Positions 7,179-16,491 of a stretch of DNA of 64,000 nucleotides are shown here, in pieces. The notes beneath the pieces are model-generated. The model ran no database searches, was not told where the DNA came from, and saw nothing but the letters and a program-made list of their open reading frames with translations. The translations under genes were made by a program, and so were the position numbers. Position 1 is the first letter of the stretch. The number at the start of each line of letters is the position of its first letter. Source of the DNA: JBFELU01 sp041572755. Lineage in GTDB: Bacteria > Actinomycetota > Acidimicrobiia > Spongiisociales > UBA11373. The stretch is taken from positions 10,398-74,397 of the forward strand of contig JBFFRY010000009.1 in the NCBI GenBank assembly GCA_041572755.1, given 5' to 3'.

Positions 7179-8195
7179 GTGAACGTCAACGTGAAAGTGG
7201 CTACCGAGATCGGCCTCGACACCGAGCGGCGGTACGAGCGGATGCAGGGCGTGATGCCCGAGGTCGAATGGGTGCTCCACGCTCCCTATGTGGCGGCGAT
7301 CAACCAGCTCAAGAAAGAGCGCAACGCCATCGTGCTGGCCCACAACTACCAGACACCGGAGATCTTCCACGGGGTCGCCGACCTCACCGGGGACTCGCTG
7401 GCGCTGGCGCAACTGGCCACGGAAACCGAAGCCGACGTCATCGTGCTCGCCGGCGTCCACTTCATGGCCGAGACCGCCAAGCTCCTCAACCCCGACAAGA
7501 CCGTGTTGATCCCCGACCTCAAGGCGGGGTGCTCGCTGGCCTCCTCGATCACCGCCCACGACGTGCGGCTCCTCCGTGAACGGTATCCGGATGCTCCCGT
7601 CGTCACCTACGTCAACACCTCGGCCGAGGTGAAGGCCGAGTCCGACATCTGCTGCACCTCATCGAACGCCGTCGAGGTCGTCGAGTCGCTCGGGGCCGAC
7701 CGGGTCATCTTCCTCCCCGACGAGTGGCTGGGGTCGTGGGTGGCGACACAGACCGATGTTGAGATCATCCTGTGGCGGGGCCATTGCATCGTGCACGAGC
7801 GTTTCACCCCCGAGGAGATCCGTTCCTTCCGGGCCGCCTACGACGGCGCCATCGAGGTGCTGGCGCATCCCGAGTGCCCGCCCGAAGTCCTGGCCGAAGC
7901 CGACTACGTCGGATCCACCTCCGGCATGGTCAGGCACGTGGGCGAGACGCAACCGCCGCGGGTGCTGATGGTCACCGAGTGCTCCATGGCCGACAACGTC
8001 GCCGTCGACAATCCCGGGGTCGAGATGATCCGCCCCTGCAACCTCTGTCCCTACATGAACACGATCACCCTCCCCAAGATCCTCGACTCGCTCGAGAAGA
8101 TGCAGTACCCCGTCGAGATCGATCCCGGCGTGGCCGATCGGGCCCGCCGGGCGGTGGAGCGCATGCTGGCGGTCGGCCGGGGTCGCGGAGGCTGA
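7179..8195 (+). CDS. nadA: Quinolinate synthase A
   Basis: NadA condenses iminoaspartate (from NadB) with dihydroxyacetone phosphate to give quinolinate, using a [4Fe-4S] cluster. The three cluster cysteines are in the expected contexts: DLKAGCSLASS, ESDICCTSSN and RPCNLCPYM. The substrate-binding AHNYQTPEI motif and the GDSLALAQ segment are present; 338 aa is normal. Start is GTG at 7179, preceded by AAGGA; it is the first gene of nadA-nadB-nadC, controlled by the promoter and palindrome directly upstream. NadB begins one base after the NadA stop. Confidence 0.97.
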   Translation: MNVNVKVATEIGLDTERRYERMQGVMPEVEWVLHAPYVAAINQLKKERNAIVLAHNYQTPEIFHGVADLTGDSLALAQLATETEADVIVLAGVHFMAETAKLLNPDKTVLIPDLKAGCSLASSITAHDVRLLRERYPDAPVVTYVNTSAEVKAESDICCTSSNAVEVVESLGADRVIFLPDEWLGSWVATQTDVEIILWRGHCIVHERFTPEEIRSFRAAYDGAIEVLAHPECPPEVLAEADYVGSTSGMVRHVGETQPPRVLMVTECSMADNVAVDNPGVEMIRPCNLCPYMNTITLPKILDSLEKMQYPVEIDPGVADRARRAVERMLAVGRGRGG

Positions 8196-8196
8196 C

Positions 8197-9705
8197 GTGA
8201 AGTCGGCCGACGTCGTCGTCATCGGTTCGGGAATCGCCGGTCTCACCGCCGCTTTGGCCCTGACGCCACAGCGGGTGATCGTCCTCACCAAGGGAGAGCG
8301 CGGCGACGGCTCCACGAAGCTGGCCCAGGGAGGAATCGCCGCAGCGGTCGGATCATCCGATTCGCCCCGAGAGCACGCCGCCGACACGATCGCCGTGGGT
8401 GCCGGGCTCAATGATGTCGATGCCGTTGAGGTCCTCACCTCGCTCGGGCCTGATCGGATTACCGAACTGACGGCTCTCGGCACCGAGTTCGACCGGGGGC
8501 CGGACGGCGCCGTTCTGCTCGCCAGGGAGGCGGGCCACCGCCAGCGCCGCATTCTCCACGCCGACGGCGATGCCACCGGCGCCGAGGTGTTCCGGGCACT
8601 GGCGACGGCCGCCGACGCCGCGGCCCACATCGAGTTCATCGACGATGCGTTTGCCCTCGATCTCATCATCGACGGCGGCAGGGTTGTCGGAGTCTCCGTC
8701 CGGACGACGGTTGAGTCAATGCTCATCGGTGCGGGGGCGGTCATCTTCGCCACCGGTGGTGTCGGCCGCCTCTACGCCAACACCACCAACCCGGCTCCGG
8801 TGACCGGTGACGGCCTGGCGATGGCGGCCCGGGCGGGAGTCCGCCTCGCCGATCTCGAATTCGTGCAATTCCATCCCACGGCGCTGGCGACGGGTCGCGA
8901 CCCGATGTCGCTGCTCACCGAAGCGCTGCGGGGTGAAGGGGCGGTCCTCCTCGACGAGGAAGGCCACCGCTTCATGACCGACGAGCATCGCGACGCCGAG
9001 CTGGCACCGCGTGACATCGTGGCCCGAGCCAACTGGCGCCGACTGGCGGGAGGCGGACGGGTGTTCCTGGACGCCCGCCGGGCGGTGGGTGAGGAATTCC
9101 CCGACCGGTTCCCGAGCGTCTTCCGCCTCTGCATGGCCGACGGCATCGATCCCCGGACCGAGCCGGTCCCGGTGGCGCCGGCGGCTCACTACCACATGGG
9201 TGGTCTCGCCACCGACCTATTCGGCCGCACCTCACTGCCCGGTCTCTGGGCGGTCGGGGAGACCGCTCGAACCGGGGTGCACGGGGCCAACCGCCTCGCC
9301 AGCAACTCGTTGCTCGAGGGGGCGGTCTTCGGCCGGAGAGCGGCGGAGTCGGTCGCGGCGGCCGCGCTCTCGGCTCCCGGCCCGGCGGTGGTCCGGAGGG
9401 CGGCGGTCAAGGCGGTCCCGGTGCCCGAGGATCAGCCCGACGTCATCGCCGAACTGCGCGACCTCATGTGGGAGCGGGTCGGGGTGGTCCGCCACGGGGC
9501 CGGCCTTGTCGGCGCCCTGGAGGAGATGGATCGGTTGGATACCAAGCTGGCCCCCGGCGTCTCGGTGGCCCGCAACATGCTCACCGCGGCCCGGCTCATC
9601 ACCACGGCGGCCCTCATCCGCACCGAGAGCCGGGGGAGCCATTGGCGCACCGACCATCCCGGATCAGACCCCCGCTGGGCCGAGACGCTGTACTTCAACC
9701 CGTGA
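8197..9705 (+). CDS. nadB: L-aspartate oxidase
   Basis: Flavoprotein that oxidises L-aspartate to iminoaspartate, the first step of de novo NAD synthesis. The FAD-binding Rossmann motif GSGIAGLTAALAL is at residues 9-21; the STKLAQGGIAAA, HADGDATGAEVF, QFHPTAL and HGANRLASNSLLEG motifs of the succinate-dehydrogenase/fumarate-reductase flavoprotein family are all readable. 502 aa is typical. GTG start one nucleotide after nadA; the product channels unstable iminoaspartate to NadA. NadC overlaps its stop. Confidence 0.97.
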   Translation: MKSADVVVIGSGIAGLTAALALTPQRVIVLTKGERGDGSTKLAQGGIAAAVGSSDSPREHAADTIAVGAGLNDVDAVEVLTSLGPDRITELTALGTEFDRGPDGAVLLAREAGHRQRRILHADGDATGAEVFRALATAADAAAHIEFIDDAFALDLIIDGGRVVGVSVRTTVESMLIGAGAVIFATGGVGRLYANTTNPAPVTGDGLAMAARAGVRLADLEFVQFHPTALATGRDPMSLLTEALRGEGAVLLDEEGHRFMTDEHRDAELAPRDIVARANWRRLAGGGRVFLDARRAVGEEFPDRFPSVFRLCMADGIDPRTEPVPVAPAAHYHMGGLATDLFGRTSLPGLWAVGETARTGVHGANRLASNSLLEGAVFGRRAAESVAAAALSAPGPAVVRRAAVKAVPVPEDQPDVIAELRDLMWERVGVVRHGAGLVGALEEMDRLDTKLAPGVSVARNMLTAARLITTAALIRTESRGSHWRTDHPGSDPRWAETLYFNP

Positions 9706-10544
9706 GCCTCGACCCCTTCCTGGTGCGCCCCATCATCGAGGCGGCGCTGCGCGAGGACCTCGGTCGGACCGGTGACATCACCAGCAACGCCGTGATCCCG
9801 GCCACCGCCACCGCCACCGCCCGCATCATGGCCCGGGCTCCCGGCCGGATCGCCGGACTCGGGGTGGCCGGGTGGGTGTTCACGACGCTCAATCCATCCG
9901 TCGAAGTCACCTTCGAGGCCTCCGACGGTGACGACGTGGAAGCCGGGTCGATGCTGGCGACGGTGGCCGGCTCGGCTCGGTCGATCCTGGGGGCGGAGCG
10001 GGTGGCCCTCAACCTGTTGGGCCGTCTGAGCGGCATCGCCACCGTGACCGCCAGGCTCGTGGAGATCGTGGCACCCCACGGCACGGCGATCGCCGGAACT
10101 CGCAAGACCACGCCCGGATTGCGGACGCTCGAGAAGTATGCGATCCGGGTGGGGGGTGGATCGAATCACCGCTTCGGCCTCGACGACGCGGTCCTCATCA
10201 AGGACAACCACATCGCCATCGCCGGCGGAGTGGCGGCCGCCGTCTCAAGCGCCCGGGCCGCCGTGGGGCATCTCGTCAAGATCGAAGTCGAGGTCGACAC
10301 GCTCGGCCAGCTCGGCGAGGCTCTCGAGGCGGGGCCCGACGTGGTGCTCCTCGACAACATGTCCACCGAGGAGTTGGTGCAAGCGGTGGCGCTCGTCGAC
10401 GGTCGGGTGGTGATCGAGGCCTCCGGCGGCATCACCCCGGAGAACGTGGCCGACATCGCCGCCACCGGAGTCGATGTGATCTCCCTCGGGTGGCTCACCC
10501 ACAGCGTGACCGCCCTGGACGTGGCACTCGACGTGGTGATCTAG
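9702..10544 (+). CDS. nadC: Nicotinate-nucleotide pyrophosphorylase (carboxylating)
   Basis: NadC (quinolinate phosphoribosyltransferase) converts quinolinate and PRPP to nicotinate mononucleotide, CO2 and PPi. Visible motifs: REDLGRTGDIT near the N terminus, the TRKTTPGLR substrate/PRPP-binding segment, KYAIRVGGGSNHRFGL, KDNH, EVEVDTLGQ, LLDNMS and EASGGI. The 280-aa length is normal. The GTG at 9702 overlaps the nadB TGA in a GTGA junction, so the last two genes are translationally coupled. The stop is only 4 nt from the end of the convergent oppF-like gene. Confidence 0.96.
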   Translation: MSLDPFLVRPIIEAALREDLGRTGDITSNAVIPATATATARIMARAPGRIAGLGVAGWVFTTLNPSVEVTFEASDGDDVEAGSMLATVAGSARSILGAERVALNLLGRLSGIATVTARLVEIVAPHGTAIAGTRKTTPGLRTLEKYAIRVGGGSNHRFGLDDAVLIKDNHIAIAGGVAAAVSSARAAVGHLVKIEVEVDTLGQLGEALEAGPDVVLLDNMSTEELVQAVALVDGRVVIEASGGITPENVADIAATGVDVISLGWLTHSVTALDVALDVVI

Positions 10545-10548
10545 CCGG

Positions 10549-11559
10549 TCAGGAGCGCGGCGCCGGATCCAGATGGCGATGTGCCCCGGTGCGCAGGTGA
10601 CAAGCGGCCACGTGGACCCGCTCACCCTCGACCGGTAGCAGCTCGGGTTGGTCGGCGTCGCAGATCTCCCGAACCGCAATCGGACAGCGGGGGTGAAAGC
10701 GACACCCCGCCGGGGGGTTCAACGGGCTGGGAACGTCGCCCTGGAGTACCACCCGGGCCCGCCGCAGGGATGGATCCGGGATGGGAATCGCCGACAGCAG
10801 TGCCTGCGTGTATGGGTGGGTGGGGTTGGCGTAGAGCGTGTCGCGATCGGTGATCTCGACCACCTTCCCCAGGTACATGACGGCTACCCGATCGCTGATG
10901 TGCTCCACCACGGCCAGGTTGTGGGCGATGAACAACAGAGTGAGATCGAGCTCACCCTGCAGCTCGCGGAGGAGATTGAGTACCTGCGCCTGCACCGACA
11001 CGTCCAGGGCGGAGACCGGCTCGTCGGCGACCACGAAGTCGGGCTTGAGGATCAGCGCCCTGGCGATGCCGATCCTCTGCCGCTGCCCCCCGGAGAACTC
11101 ATGGGGAAACCTTCGGGAGTGATACGGCTCCAGACCGACGAGATCAAGCATCTCCAGCACGCGCTCGTGGCGCTCGTCGGCGTCGCCGATGCCGTGAATC
11201 CTGAGACCCTCCGAGATGCTTTGACCCACGGGACTGCGGGGATCCAACGACGAGAACGGGTCCTGGAAGATGATCTGGACCTTCCGGCGCAACTCCTTCA
11301 ATTCCTTCCCTTCGGCATGGGCCATGTCGGAACCCGAGAAGTTGACCGTGCCTTCGGTGGGATCGAGCAGCCTCACGAGCAGTCGACCCAGGGTCGTCTT
11401 TCCGCACCCCGACTCCCCGACCAGCCCGACCGATTCACCCTGGGCGATGTCGAACGAGACGTTGTCCACCGCCCGGACGTTGGCGACCGTGCGGCGGAGA
11501 ACGCCTCCCTTGATGGGGAACTCCTTCGAGAGGTTGCGGATCTCGACGAGATTGGTCAC
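10549..11559 (-). CDS. oppF: Peptide ABC transporter ATPase, OppF/DppF type
   Basis: Second ATPase of a peptide importer. Walker A GESGCGKTT, signature FSGGQRQRIGIARAL, Walker B VVADEPVSALD and the switch His (FIAHNLAVV) are intact. The C-terminal extension typical of Opp/Dpp ATPases carries the Cys motif CRFHPRCPIA plus later Cys residues that in relatives bind an iron-sulfur cluster. 336 aa. The GTG start at 11559 overlaps the stop of the oppD-like gene (GTGA). Last gene of the minus-strand operon oppA-oppB-oppC-oppD-oppF. Confidence 0.94.
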   Translation of the reverse strand: MTNLVEIRNLSKEFPIKGGVLRRTVANVRAVDNVSFDIAQGESVGLVGESGCGKTTLGRLLVRLLDPTEGTVNFSGSDMAHAEGKELKELRRKVQIIFQDPFSSLDPRSPVGQSISEGLRIHGIGDADERHERVLEMLDLVGLEPYHSRRFPHEFSGGQRQRIGIARALILKPDFVVADEPVSALDVSVQAQVLNLLRELQGELDLTLLFIAHNLAVVEHISDRVAVMYLGKVVEITDRDTLYANPTHPYTQALLSAIPIPDPSLRRARVVLQGDVPSPLNPPAGCRFHPRCPIAVREICDADQPELLPVEGERVHVAACHLRTGAHRHLDPAPRS

Positions 11560-12563
11560 TCAGCGCCCTCCTCGTAGAGCCAGCAACGAGCGGTGTGTTG
11601 CTCCCCGATCTGTATCAGTTCGGGCTTCTCGGTGAGGCACTTCTCCAGACCGGCTTCCACGCGCACGTGGCACCGCTCGGCGAACCGGCATCCGGTGGGA
11701 AGGTCGATCAGGTTGGGGACGTTCCCCGGGATCACTTCCAACTCGCTCTTGACATGGCCCAGCACCGGAACCGATCCAATCAATCCCTGGGTGTAGGGGT
11801 GTTTGGGGTCCGAGAAGAGGGTCTCGACATCGGTCTCCTCGACGATCTCCCCGGCGTACATGACGGCCACCCGATCGGCCATTTCGGCGACGACGCCGAG
11901 ATCGTGAGTGATGAGGATCACTGCGGTGTTCGAGTCTCGTTGGAGATCGCGCATCAGGTCGAGGATCTGTGCCTGGATCGTGACGTCGAGAGCCGTGGTG
12001 GGCTCGTCGGCGATCAACAACTCCGGCTCGCACGCCAGCGCCATTGCGATCATCACACGTTGCGCCATGCCTCCAGAGAACTCGTGGGGATACGACTTCA
12101 CCCTCTCAACCGGATCGGGGATTCCGACCCGCCTCAGCATCTCCACCGCCTGCTCCCGCTCCGCGGCCTTCTTCATGTTGCGATGGATCTCAAAGACCTC
12201 GGAGATCTGGGCGCCGACCCGGAACACCGGGTTCAGGGAAGACTGCGGCTGCTGGAAGATCATCGCTATGTGCTCGCCGCGCAGCTCGCGAAGCTCCCTC
12301 CGGGACATCCCCATGAGGTCCCGGCCGTCGAACCGAACGGTTCCTGATTCGATCCTCCCGGGCTGTCCCACCAGACCCATGATCGAGAACGATGTGACGC
12401 TCTTTCCGCAGCCGGACTCTCCCACGAGTCCGAGCACCTCACCCCTGCGCACGTCGAAGCTCACGCCGTCGACGGCCTTGACGACGCCGTCGCGAGTGTG
12501 GAAGTACGTGCGGAGATCTCTCACCTCGAGAAGCGGAGCGCCGGTGTCGTCTACCGATGCCAT
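11556..12563 (-). CDS. oppD: Peptide ABC transporter ATPase, OppD/DppD type
   Basis: First ATPase of the importer, 335 aa. Walker A GESGCGKSV, signature FSGGMAQRVMIAMALA, Walker B LIADEPTTALD and LITHDLGVV are visible, followed by the C-terminal CRFAERCHV cysteine motif of the family. The ATG at 12563 shares its A with the stop of the permease gene (TGATG), indicating coupled translation; the open frame continues upstream but only as a shadow of oppC. Confidence 0.94.
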   Translation of the reverse strand: MASVDDTGAPLLEVRDLRTYFHTRDGVVKAVDGVSFDVRRGEVLGLVGESGCGKSVTSFSIMGLVGQPGRIESGTVRFDGRDLMGMSRRELRELRGEHIAMIFQQPQSSLNPVFRVGAQISEVFEIHRNMKKAAEREQAVEMLRRVGIPDPVERVKSYPHEFSGGMAQRVMIAMALACEPELLIADEPTTALDVTIQAQILDLMRDLQRDSNTAVILITHDLGVVAEMADRVAVMYAGEIVEETDVETLFSDPKHPYTQGLIGSVPVLGHVKSELEVIPGNVPNLIDLPTGCRFAERCHVRVEAGLEKCLTEKPELIQIGEQHTARCWLYEEGAE

Positions 12564-13516
12564 CAGTCTGAAAGTGAGGGATCGAGGGCGTCGCGCAGGC
12601 CGTCGCCGAGCAGATTGAACCCGAGGACGGTGATCATGATCGCCACCCCGGGGAAGAACGTGAGATGGGGCGCGGTGAAGAGCTGGTTCCGCTCGTCGGC
12701 CAGCATCGCTCCCCACTCGGCCTGAGGCGGCTGGGCCCCGAGCCCGAGAAAGCCGAACGCGGCTGCATCGAGGATCGCGGTGGCGATACCGAGAGTTGCA
12801 ATGACCACCAGGGGAGTGAGTGCATTGGGCACAACTCGAGTTCCGAGGATTCTGAGCCTGCCGGCTCCCAGCGCCTGCGACGCGGCAACGAAATCGAGTT
12901 CCTTGATCGACAGCACACCGGCCCGCATGACGCGGGCATAGGCGGGGATCGAAACGATCGCGATCGCCAGGAGCGTGTTCCGTAACCCCGGTCCGAGGGC
13001 CGATACGATCGCGATGGCCAGCAGAAGTGCCGGGAACCCGAGCACGACATCCATCACTCGCATGATGATGTTGTCGACCCAACCGCCCCAGAAGCCGGCC
13101 ACCGCCCCGAGCAGAGACCCAACGCTGAGGGCAACGAGCACCGTCGTGAAACCGACGGACAGGCTCACGCGGGATCCGTAGATCACCCGGCTGAACTCAT
13201 CGCGGAAGTTGCCGTCGAGCCCCATGATGAACTGGGGCTTGTCCTCGTCGCATCCGAAGAGGTGCACGCAGGGTGAAGCGCGACGTTCCACACCCGGTTC
13301 CCCGATGAAGTCCTGGTTGGGATCGTGGGGTGCGAGGAGAGGGGCCAGCAGTGCCACGAGCACCATGAAGCCGATGATCACCAACCCGATCACTCCGCCC
13401 TTGCGGCGGAGCAGGCGTCGCCAGGCGCCGCGCCACAGCCCGGTCGGCCTGTCGAGCAGCCGGGTCTCAGTCTGCATCCGTTCCATCTCGCGGGTTCGTC
13501 GCCTCAATTGGAACAT
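12563..13516 (-). CDS. oppC: Peptide ABC transporter permease, OppC/DppC type
   Basis: Inner-membrane subunit, 317 aa. After a basic cytoplasmic N terminus there is a first membrane span (GGVIGLVIIGFMVLVALLAP), a long external loop containing HLFGCDEDKPQF, then the BPD_transp_1 core with the EAA-like motif (AASQALGAGRLRILGTRVVP). The ATG at 13516 lies 4 nt after the oppB stop and follows GGAG; longer readings to 13600 lie inside oppB and are rejected. Confidence 0.93.
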   Translation of the reverse strand: MFQLRRRTREMERMQTETRLLDRPTGLWRGAWRRLLRRKGGVIGLVIIGFMVLVALLAPLLAPHDPNQDFIGEPGVERRASPCVHLFGCDEDKPQFIMGLDGNFRDEFSRVIYGSRVSLSVGFTTVLVALSVGSLLGAVAGFWGGWVDNIIMRVMDVVLGFPALLLAIAIVSALGPGLRNTLLAIAIVSIPAYARVMRAGVLSIKELDFVAASQALGAGRLRILGTRVVPNALTPLVVIATLGIATAILDAAAFGFLGLGAQPPQAEWGAMLADERNQLFTAPHLTFFPGVAIMITVLGFNLLGDGLRDALDPSLSD

Positions 13517-13520
13517 GTCG

Positions 13521-14600
13521 TCACTCCAGCCTGATTCGCGGATCGAGGTATGCGTACGACAGATCGACCAGCAGATTGATGAACACGTATCCGGCCGCAA
13601 TGATCACGGTGAATCCTTGGATGATGGGGAAGTCGCGCGCCGAGATCGCCTCGAAGAGCATGGTTCCTGCCCCCGCCAAGCCGAAGATCGTTTCGGTCAA
13701 CACCGCACCCGACAACAGCGTGCCCATTTGCAGCCCGATGATCGTGACCACCGGGAGGAGGGCGTTTCGGAGTGCGTGCCGCCCAACGACCGAGCGTTCC
13801 CTGGCTCCCTTGGCTCGCGCCGTGCGGATGTACTCGCGGCCGAGCACGTCCAGCAGGCTCGACCTCGTCATCCTCGCAATGATCGCCATGGGAATCGTGC
13901 TGAGGGCGACGGCCGGCAGGATCAGGTGCTTGATCGCGTCGCGGAACACCTCCCAGTTGCCGGTGATGAGCGCGTTGAAGATGAAGTGGTTGGCGACGAA
14001 GTCGGCGGCGCGATGGATGAAGGTGCCTTCCTCCATGGTCCATCCCCACGCCTCGTAGAACGGGACCGAGAGCAATCCGGCGGTCAGGCGGCCGCCCGGA
14101 GGTAACGCGATGAAGGTGTCCTTCAGGAGGAACGCGAACACGTAGGAGAGCATGAGTCCCAGCCAGAACACCGGCATCGAGACGCCGATGTTGGCGAAGA
14201 TCATCGTGGCCACGTCCGCCGCCTTGTTGTGGCGCATCGCCGAGATGACACCGAGCGGGATGCCGACGAGCAGCGCGATGAGCAGTGCGGCGATCGACAG
14301 CTCGATCGTCATCGGTAGCCGCTCGACGAGGATCTGTGAGACGGGGCGGGAGAAGCGGATCGAGTCCCCGAAGTCCCCCTGAGCGATGTCGGCGATGTAG
14401 ATCCCGAGCTGTACGGGCATCGGCTCGTTGAGACCCTTGGCTTCCTCGAATGCAGCACACGCCGCTTCGGTGGCGCGCTCGCCGAGGATGGCGGTGCACG
14501 GATCGCCGGGGATGAGACGAGCCAGGATGAACGTGACGAGGAGGATGCCGAACAACACCGGAACGGCCAGCAACAGGCGTCTCGCGATGAACTGGAGCAC
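13521..14600 (-). CDS. oppB: Peptide ABC transporter permease, OppB/DppB type
   Basis: Inner-membrane subunit, 359 aa, beginning MLQFIARRLLLAVPVLFGI as OppB/DppB proteins do, with the early RLIPGDPC segment and a late EAA loop (REYIRTARAKGARERSVVGR). GTG start at 14600 with a GGAGGAGG element upstream. It is separated from the binding-protein gene by a perfect palindromic terminator, so transporter subunits are probably made at a lower level than the binding protein. Confidence 0.93.
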   Translation of the reverse strand: MLQFIARRLLLAVPVLFGILLVTFILARLIPGDPCTAILGERATEAACAAFEEAKGLNEPMPVQLGIYIADIAQGDFGDSIRFSRPVSQILVERLPMTIELSIAALLIALLVGIPLGVISAMRHNKAADVATMIFANIGVSMPVFWLGLMLSYVFAFLLKDTFIALPPGGRLTAGLLSVPFYEAWGWTMEEGTFIHRAADFVANHFIFNALITGNWEVFRDAIKHLILPAVALSTIPMAIIARMTRSSLLDVLGREYIRTARAKGARERSVVGRHALRNALLPVVTIIGLQMGTLLSGAVLTETIFGLAGAGTMLFEAISARDFPIIQGFTVIIAAGYVFINLLVDLSYAYLDPRIRLE

Positions 14601-14660
14601 GAGCCCGGTCTACCTCCTCCGACCCCTCGGCGTAATGGCCCGTAACGATAGACCTCAAGA

Positions 14661-14692
14661 AGAAGGCCCGCCCCGATCGGGGCGGGCCTTCT
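14661..14692 (-). terminator. Perfect 16-bp-arm palindromic terminator between oppA and oppB
   Basis: AGAAGGCCCGCCCCGA and its exact complement abut to form a 32-nt perfect palindrome. On the minus strand it is followed by a TTCTTCTTG stretch, as in an intrinsic terminator. Partial read-through would lower expression of the permease and ATPase genes relative to the binding protein. Confidence 0.8.
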
Positions 14693-14713
14693 TTCTGGAG
14701 CTGAGCTCCTCGC

Positions 14714-16477
14714 TCACTCAGAAGGAGCGTTGATGACGTCGTTCCACAGGTAGGTGTAGTAGGTCCACGCACCGGTGTTGCCGACGTGCAGCGGGCTCGA
14801 AGCGTCGATGCCGGCCTCCCAGGAGACCACGACATCGTTGGCGTCGAAGGTCGAACCGTCGTGGAAGACAACGCCTTCCTTGAGGTCGCAGGTCCACTCC
14901 GTCAAGTCGGCGTTCGGCACGCAGTCGTTCGCCAACCTCGGGATGACCTCACCCGAGAACACGTCGTATCCGAGCAGTGGCTCGATCACCTGCAGGCAGA
15001 CGTCGAACGACTCACCGTCCGACTCATCAGCGCAGTACAGGCTGATCGGCTCGGCGCTCTGCATGTACACGAGGGTGTCCTTGCCGGGATCCATCGACGC
15101 GAAGTCCGGGGGTCCGAACAACGTGACGGCGGCCGGGGCGTTGTCGACGGATCCGAGAGCTGCGGCGGCGAAGCCACCCCATGCAATCGGCACCATCGGG
15201 ACGAGGTCCCGGATGGCGTTGTTCGCCCGCCCGTAGACCTCGTTGATCTCGTCGATGTCCGTGAGCGGCTGCCCTTCGCCGAGCGGTCCGGTGATCTCCG
15301 GATGCGAAGTACCGAACTGGGTCACTTCGGGACCGAAGTGGAAGTCGAGGAAGTTGGTGACGTGCGGGTAGTCGCCCGTCCATCCCAGCATGTGGAACCC
15401 GTTGAGGCGTCCGGCCTGGGACTCCTCGATGAAGGCTCCCGACTCCATTTCGATGACCTCGACCTCGACGCCGAGGTTCTCACGCAACTGCGTCTGAATC
15501 TCGACGGCGATGAAGCCGGGGCCGGGCAGGTAGTCGCGCACGACGTCGCGGTAGTAGATGGCCGTCTGGAATCCCTCTTCGACACCGGCATCGCGCAGCA
15601 TTTGCCTCGCCGTCTCCGGATCGAAGTCGTACCAGGGGTCGCCGGCACAGCCGCCGGGCACGCCGCACGGCACGAAGTGAGTGGCGACCGACGATCCGGC
15701 CGGGTAGAAGTTGTCGACGATCCGCTGACGGTCGATACCCATGGCAAAGGCCCTGCGCACGTTCACGTCGTCGAACGGCGGGAACGTGTTTGTCATGCCG
15801 AGATAGAAGATGTTCGGGCTGGCGCCGGGCAGGAACTGCAGGTTTGCGTCGTCCTGGACGGTCGTGAAATCGTCCGGGCCGAGCTTGGCGATCACATCGA
15901 CCGTGCCGATGTTGAGCGCCTGCAGCCGGGCTGCCGACTCCGCCTGCCACTGCACCACCAGCGTGTCGAACACCGGCTGGCTGCCGTAGTAGTCGTCGAA
16001 CCTGTCCATCACGACCTGCGAACCGGCCTCCCAAGTGTTCAGCTGGAACGGCCCGGTGCCGATCGGGTTGCGCAGCAACTGCTCACCGCCGCCACCCGTC
16101 GCCACGAGGTACTCCTCCGGCTGAATGCCGAAGACACCGAATGCCGCGATCTGCTTGAACGCCGGGGTCGGCTTGCAGAGCGAGAAAGTGACCTCGTACT
16201 GGCCGGTCGCCTCGATCGTGTTGATGATGCTGCCCGAGCCGTCGGCGGCGCAGCCTGCTTGGTTCACTACCGACTTGCCTTCGAACGGGACCGACGTGTC
16301 GGGTGGCGCCTCAGTGGTGGTCGCCGCCTCAGTCGTTGCCGTTCCCTCGGTTGTCGCCGTTCCCTCGGTCGTCTCCGCCGCCTCGCTCGTGGTGGCGGCG
16401 TCGTCGTCATCACCGCACGCCGCTGCAACCAGAGCAAGCGCCAGCATGAGGGCCAGCAACCTCGTTGCTCTTCTCAT
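14714..16477 (-). CDS. oppA: Peptide-binding lipoprotein (SBP family 5), apparently circularly permuted
   Basis: Extracellular substrate-binding subunit, 587 aa, with a signal peptide and lipobox (lipid Cys21) followed by a Thr/Glu/Ala-rich tether to about residue 60. The order of the family-5 motifs is wrong: the segment TGQYEVTFSLCKPTPAF (91-107) and NPIGTGPF (137-144), which normally lie in the first third after the N-terminal lobe, come first, while the usual N-terminal part (KDTLVYMQSAEPISLYC from 466, then FHDGSTFDANDVVVSWE at 538-554) is at the C-terminal end. No piece is missing, so this reads as a circular permutation rather than a truncation. Start ATG at 16477 follows AAGGAAG. Confidence 0.9.
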   Translation of the reverse strand: MRRATRLLALMLALALVAAACGDDDDAATTSEAAETTEGTATTEGTATTEAATTTEAPPDTSVPFEGKSVVNQAGCAADGSGSIINTIEATGQYEVTFSLCKPTPAFKQIAAFGVFGIQPEEYLVATGGGGEQLLRNPIGTGPFQLNTWEAGSQVVMDRFDDYYGSQPVFDTLVVQWQAESAARLQALNIGTVDVIAKLGPDDFTTVQDDANLQFLPGASPNIFYLGMTNTFPPFDDVNVRRAFAMGIDRQRIVDNFYPAGSSVATHFVPCGVPGGCAGDPWYDFDPETARQMLRDAGVEEGFQTAIYYRDVVRDYLPGPGFIAVEIQTQLRENLGVEVEVIEMESGAFIEESQAGRLNGFHMLGWTGDYPHVTNFLDFHFGPEVTQFGTSHPEITGPLGEGQPLTDIDEINEVYGRANNAIRDLVPMVPIAWGGFAAAALGSVDNAPAAVTLFGPPDFASMDPGKDTLVYMQSAEPISLYCADESDGESFDVCLQVIEPLLGYDVFSGEVIPRLANDCVPNADLTEWTCDLKEGVVFHDGSTFDANDVVVSWEAGIDASSPLHVGNTGAWTYYTYLWNDVINAPSE

Positions 16478-16491
16478 TCGGTTTTCTTCCT

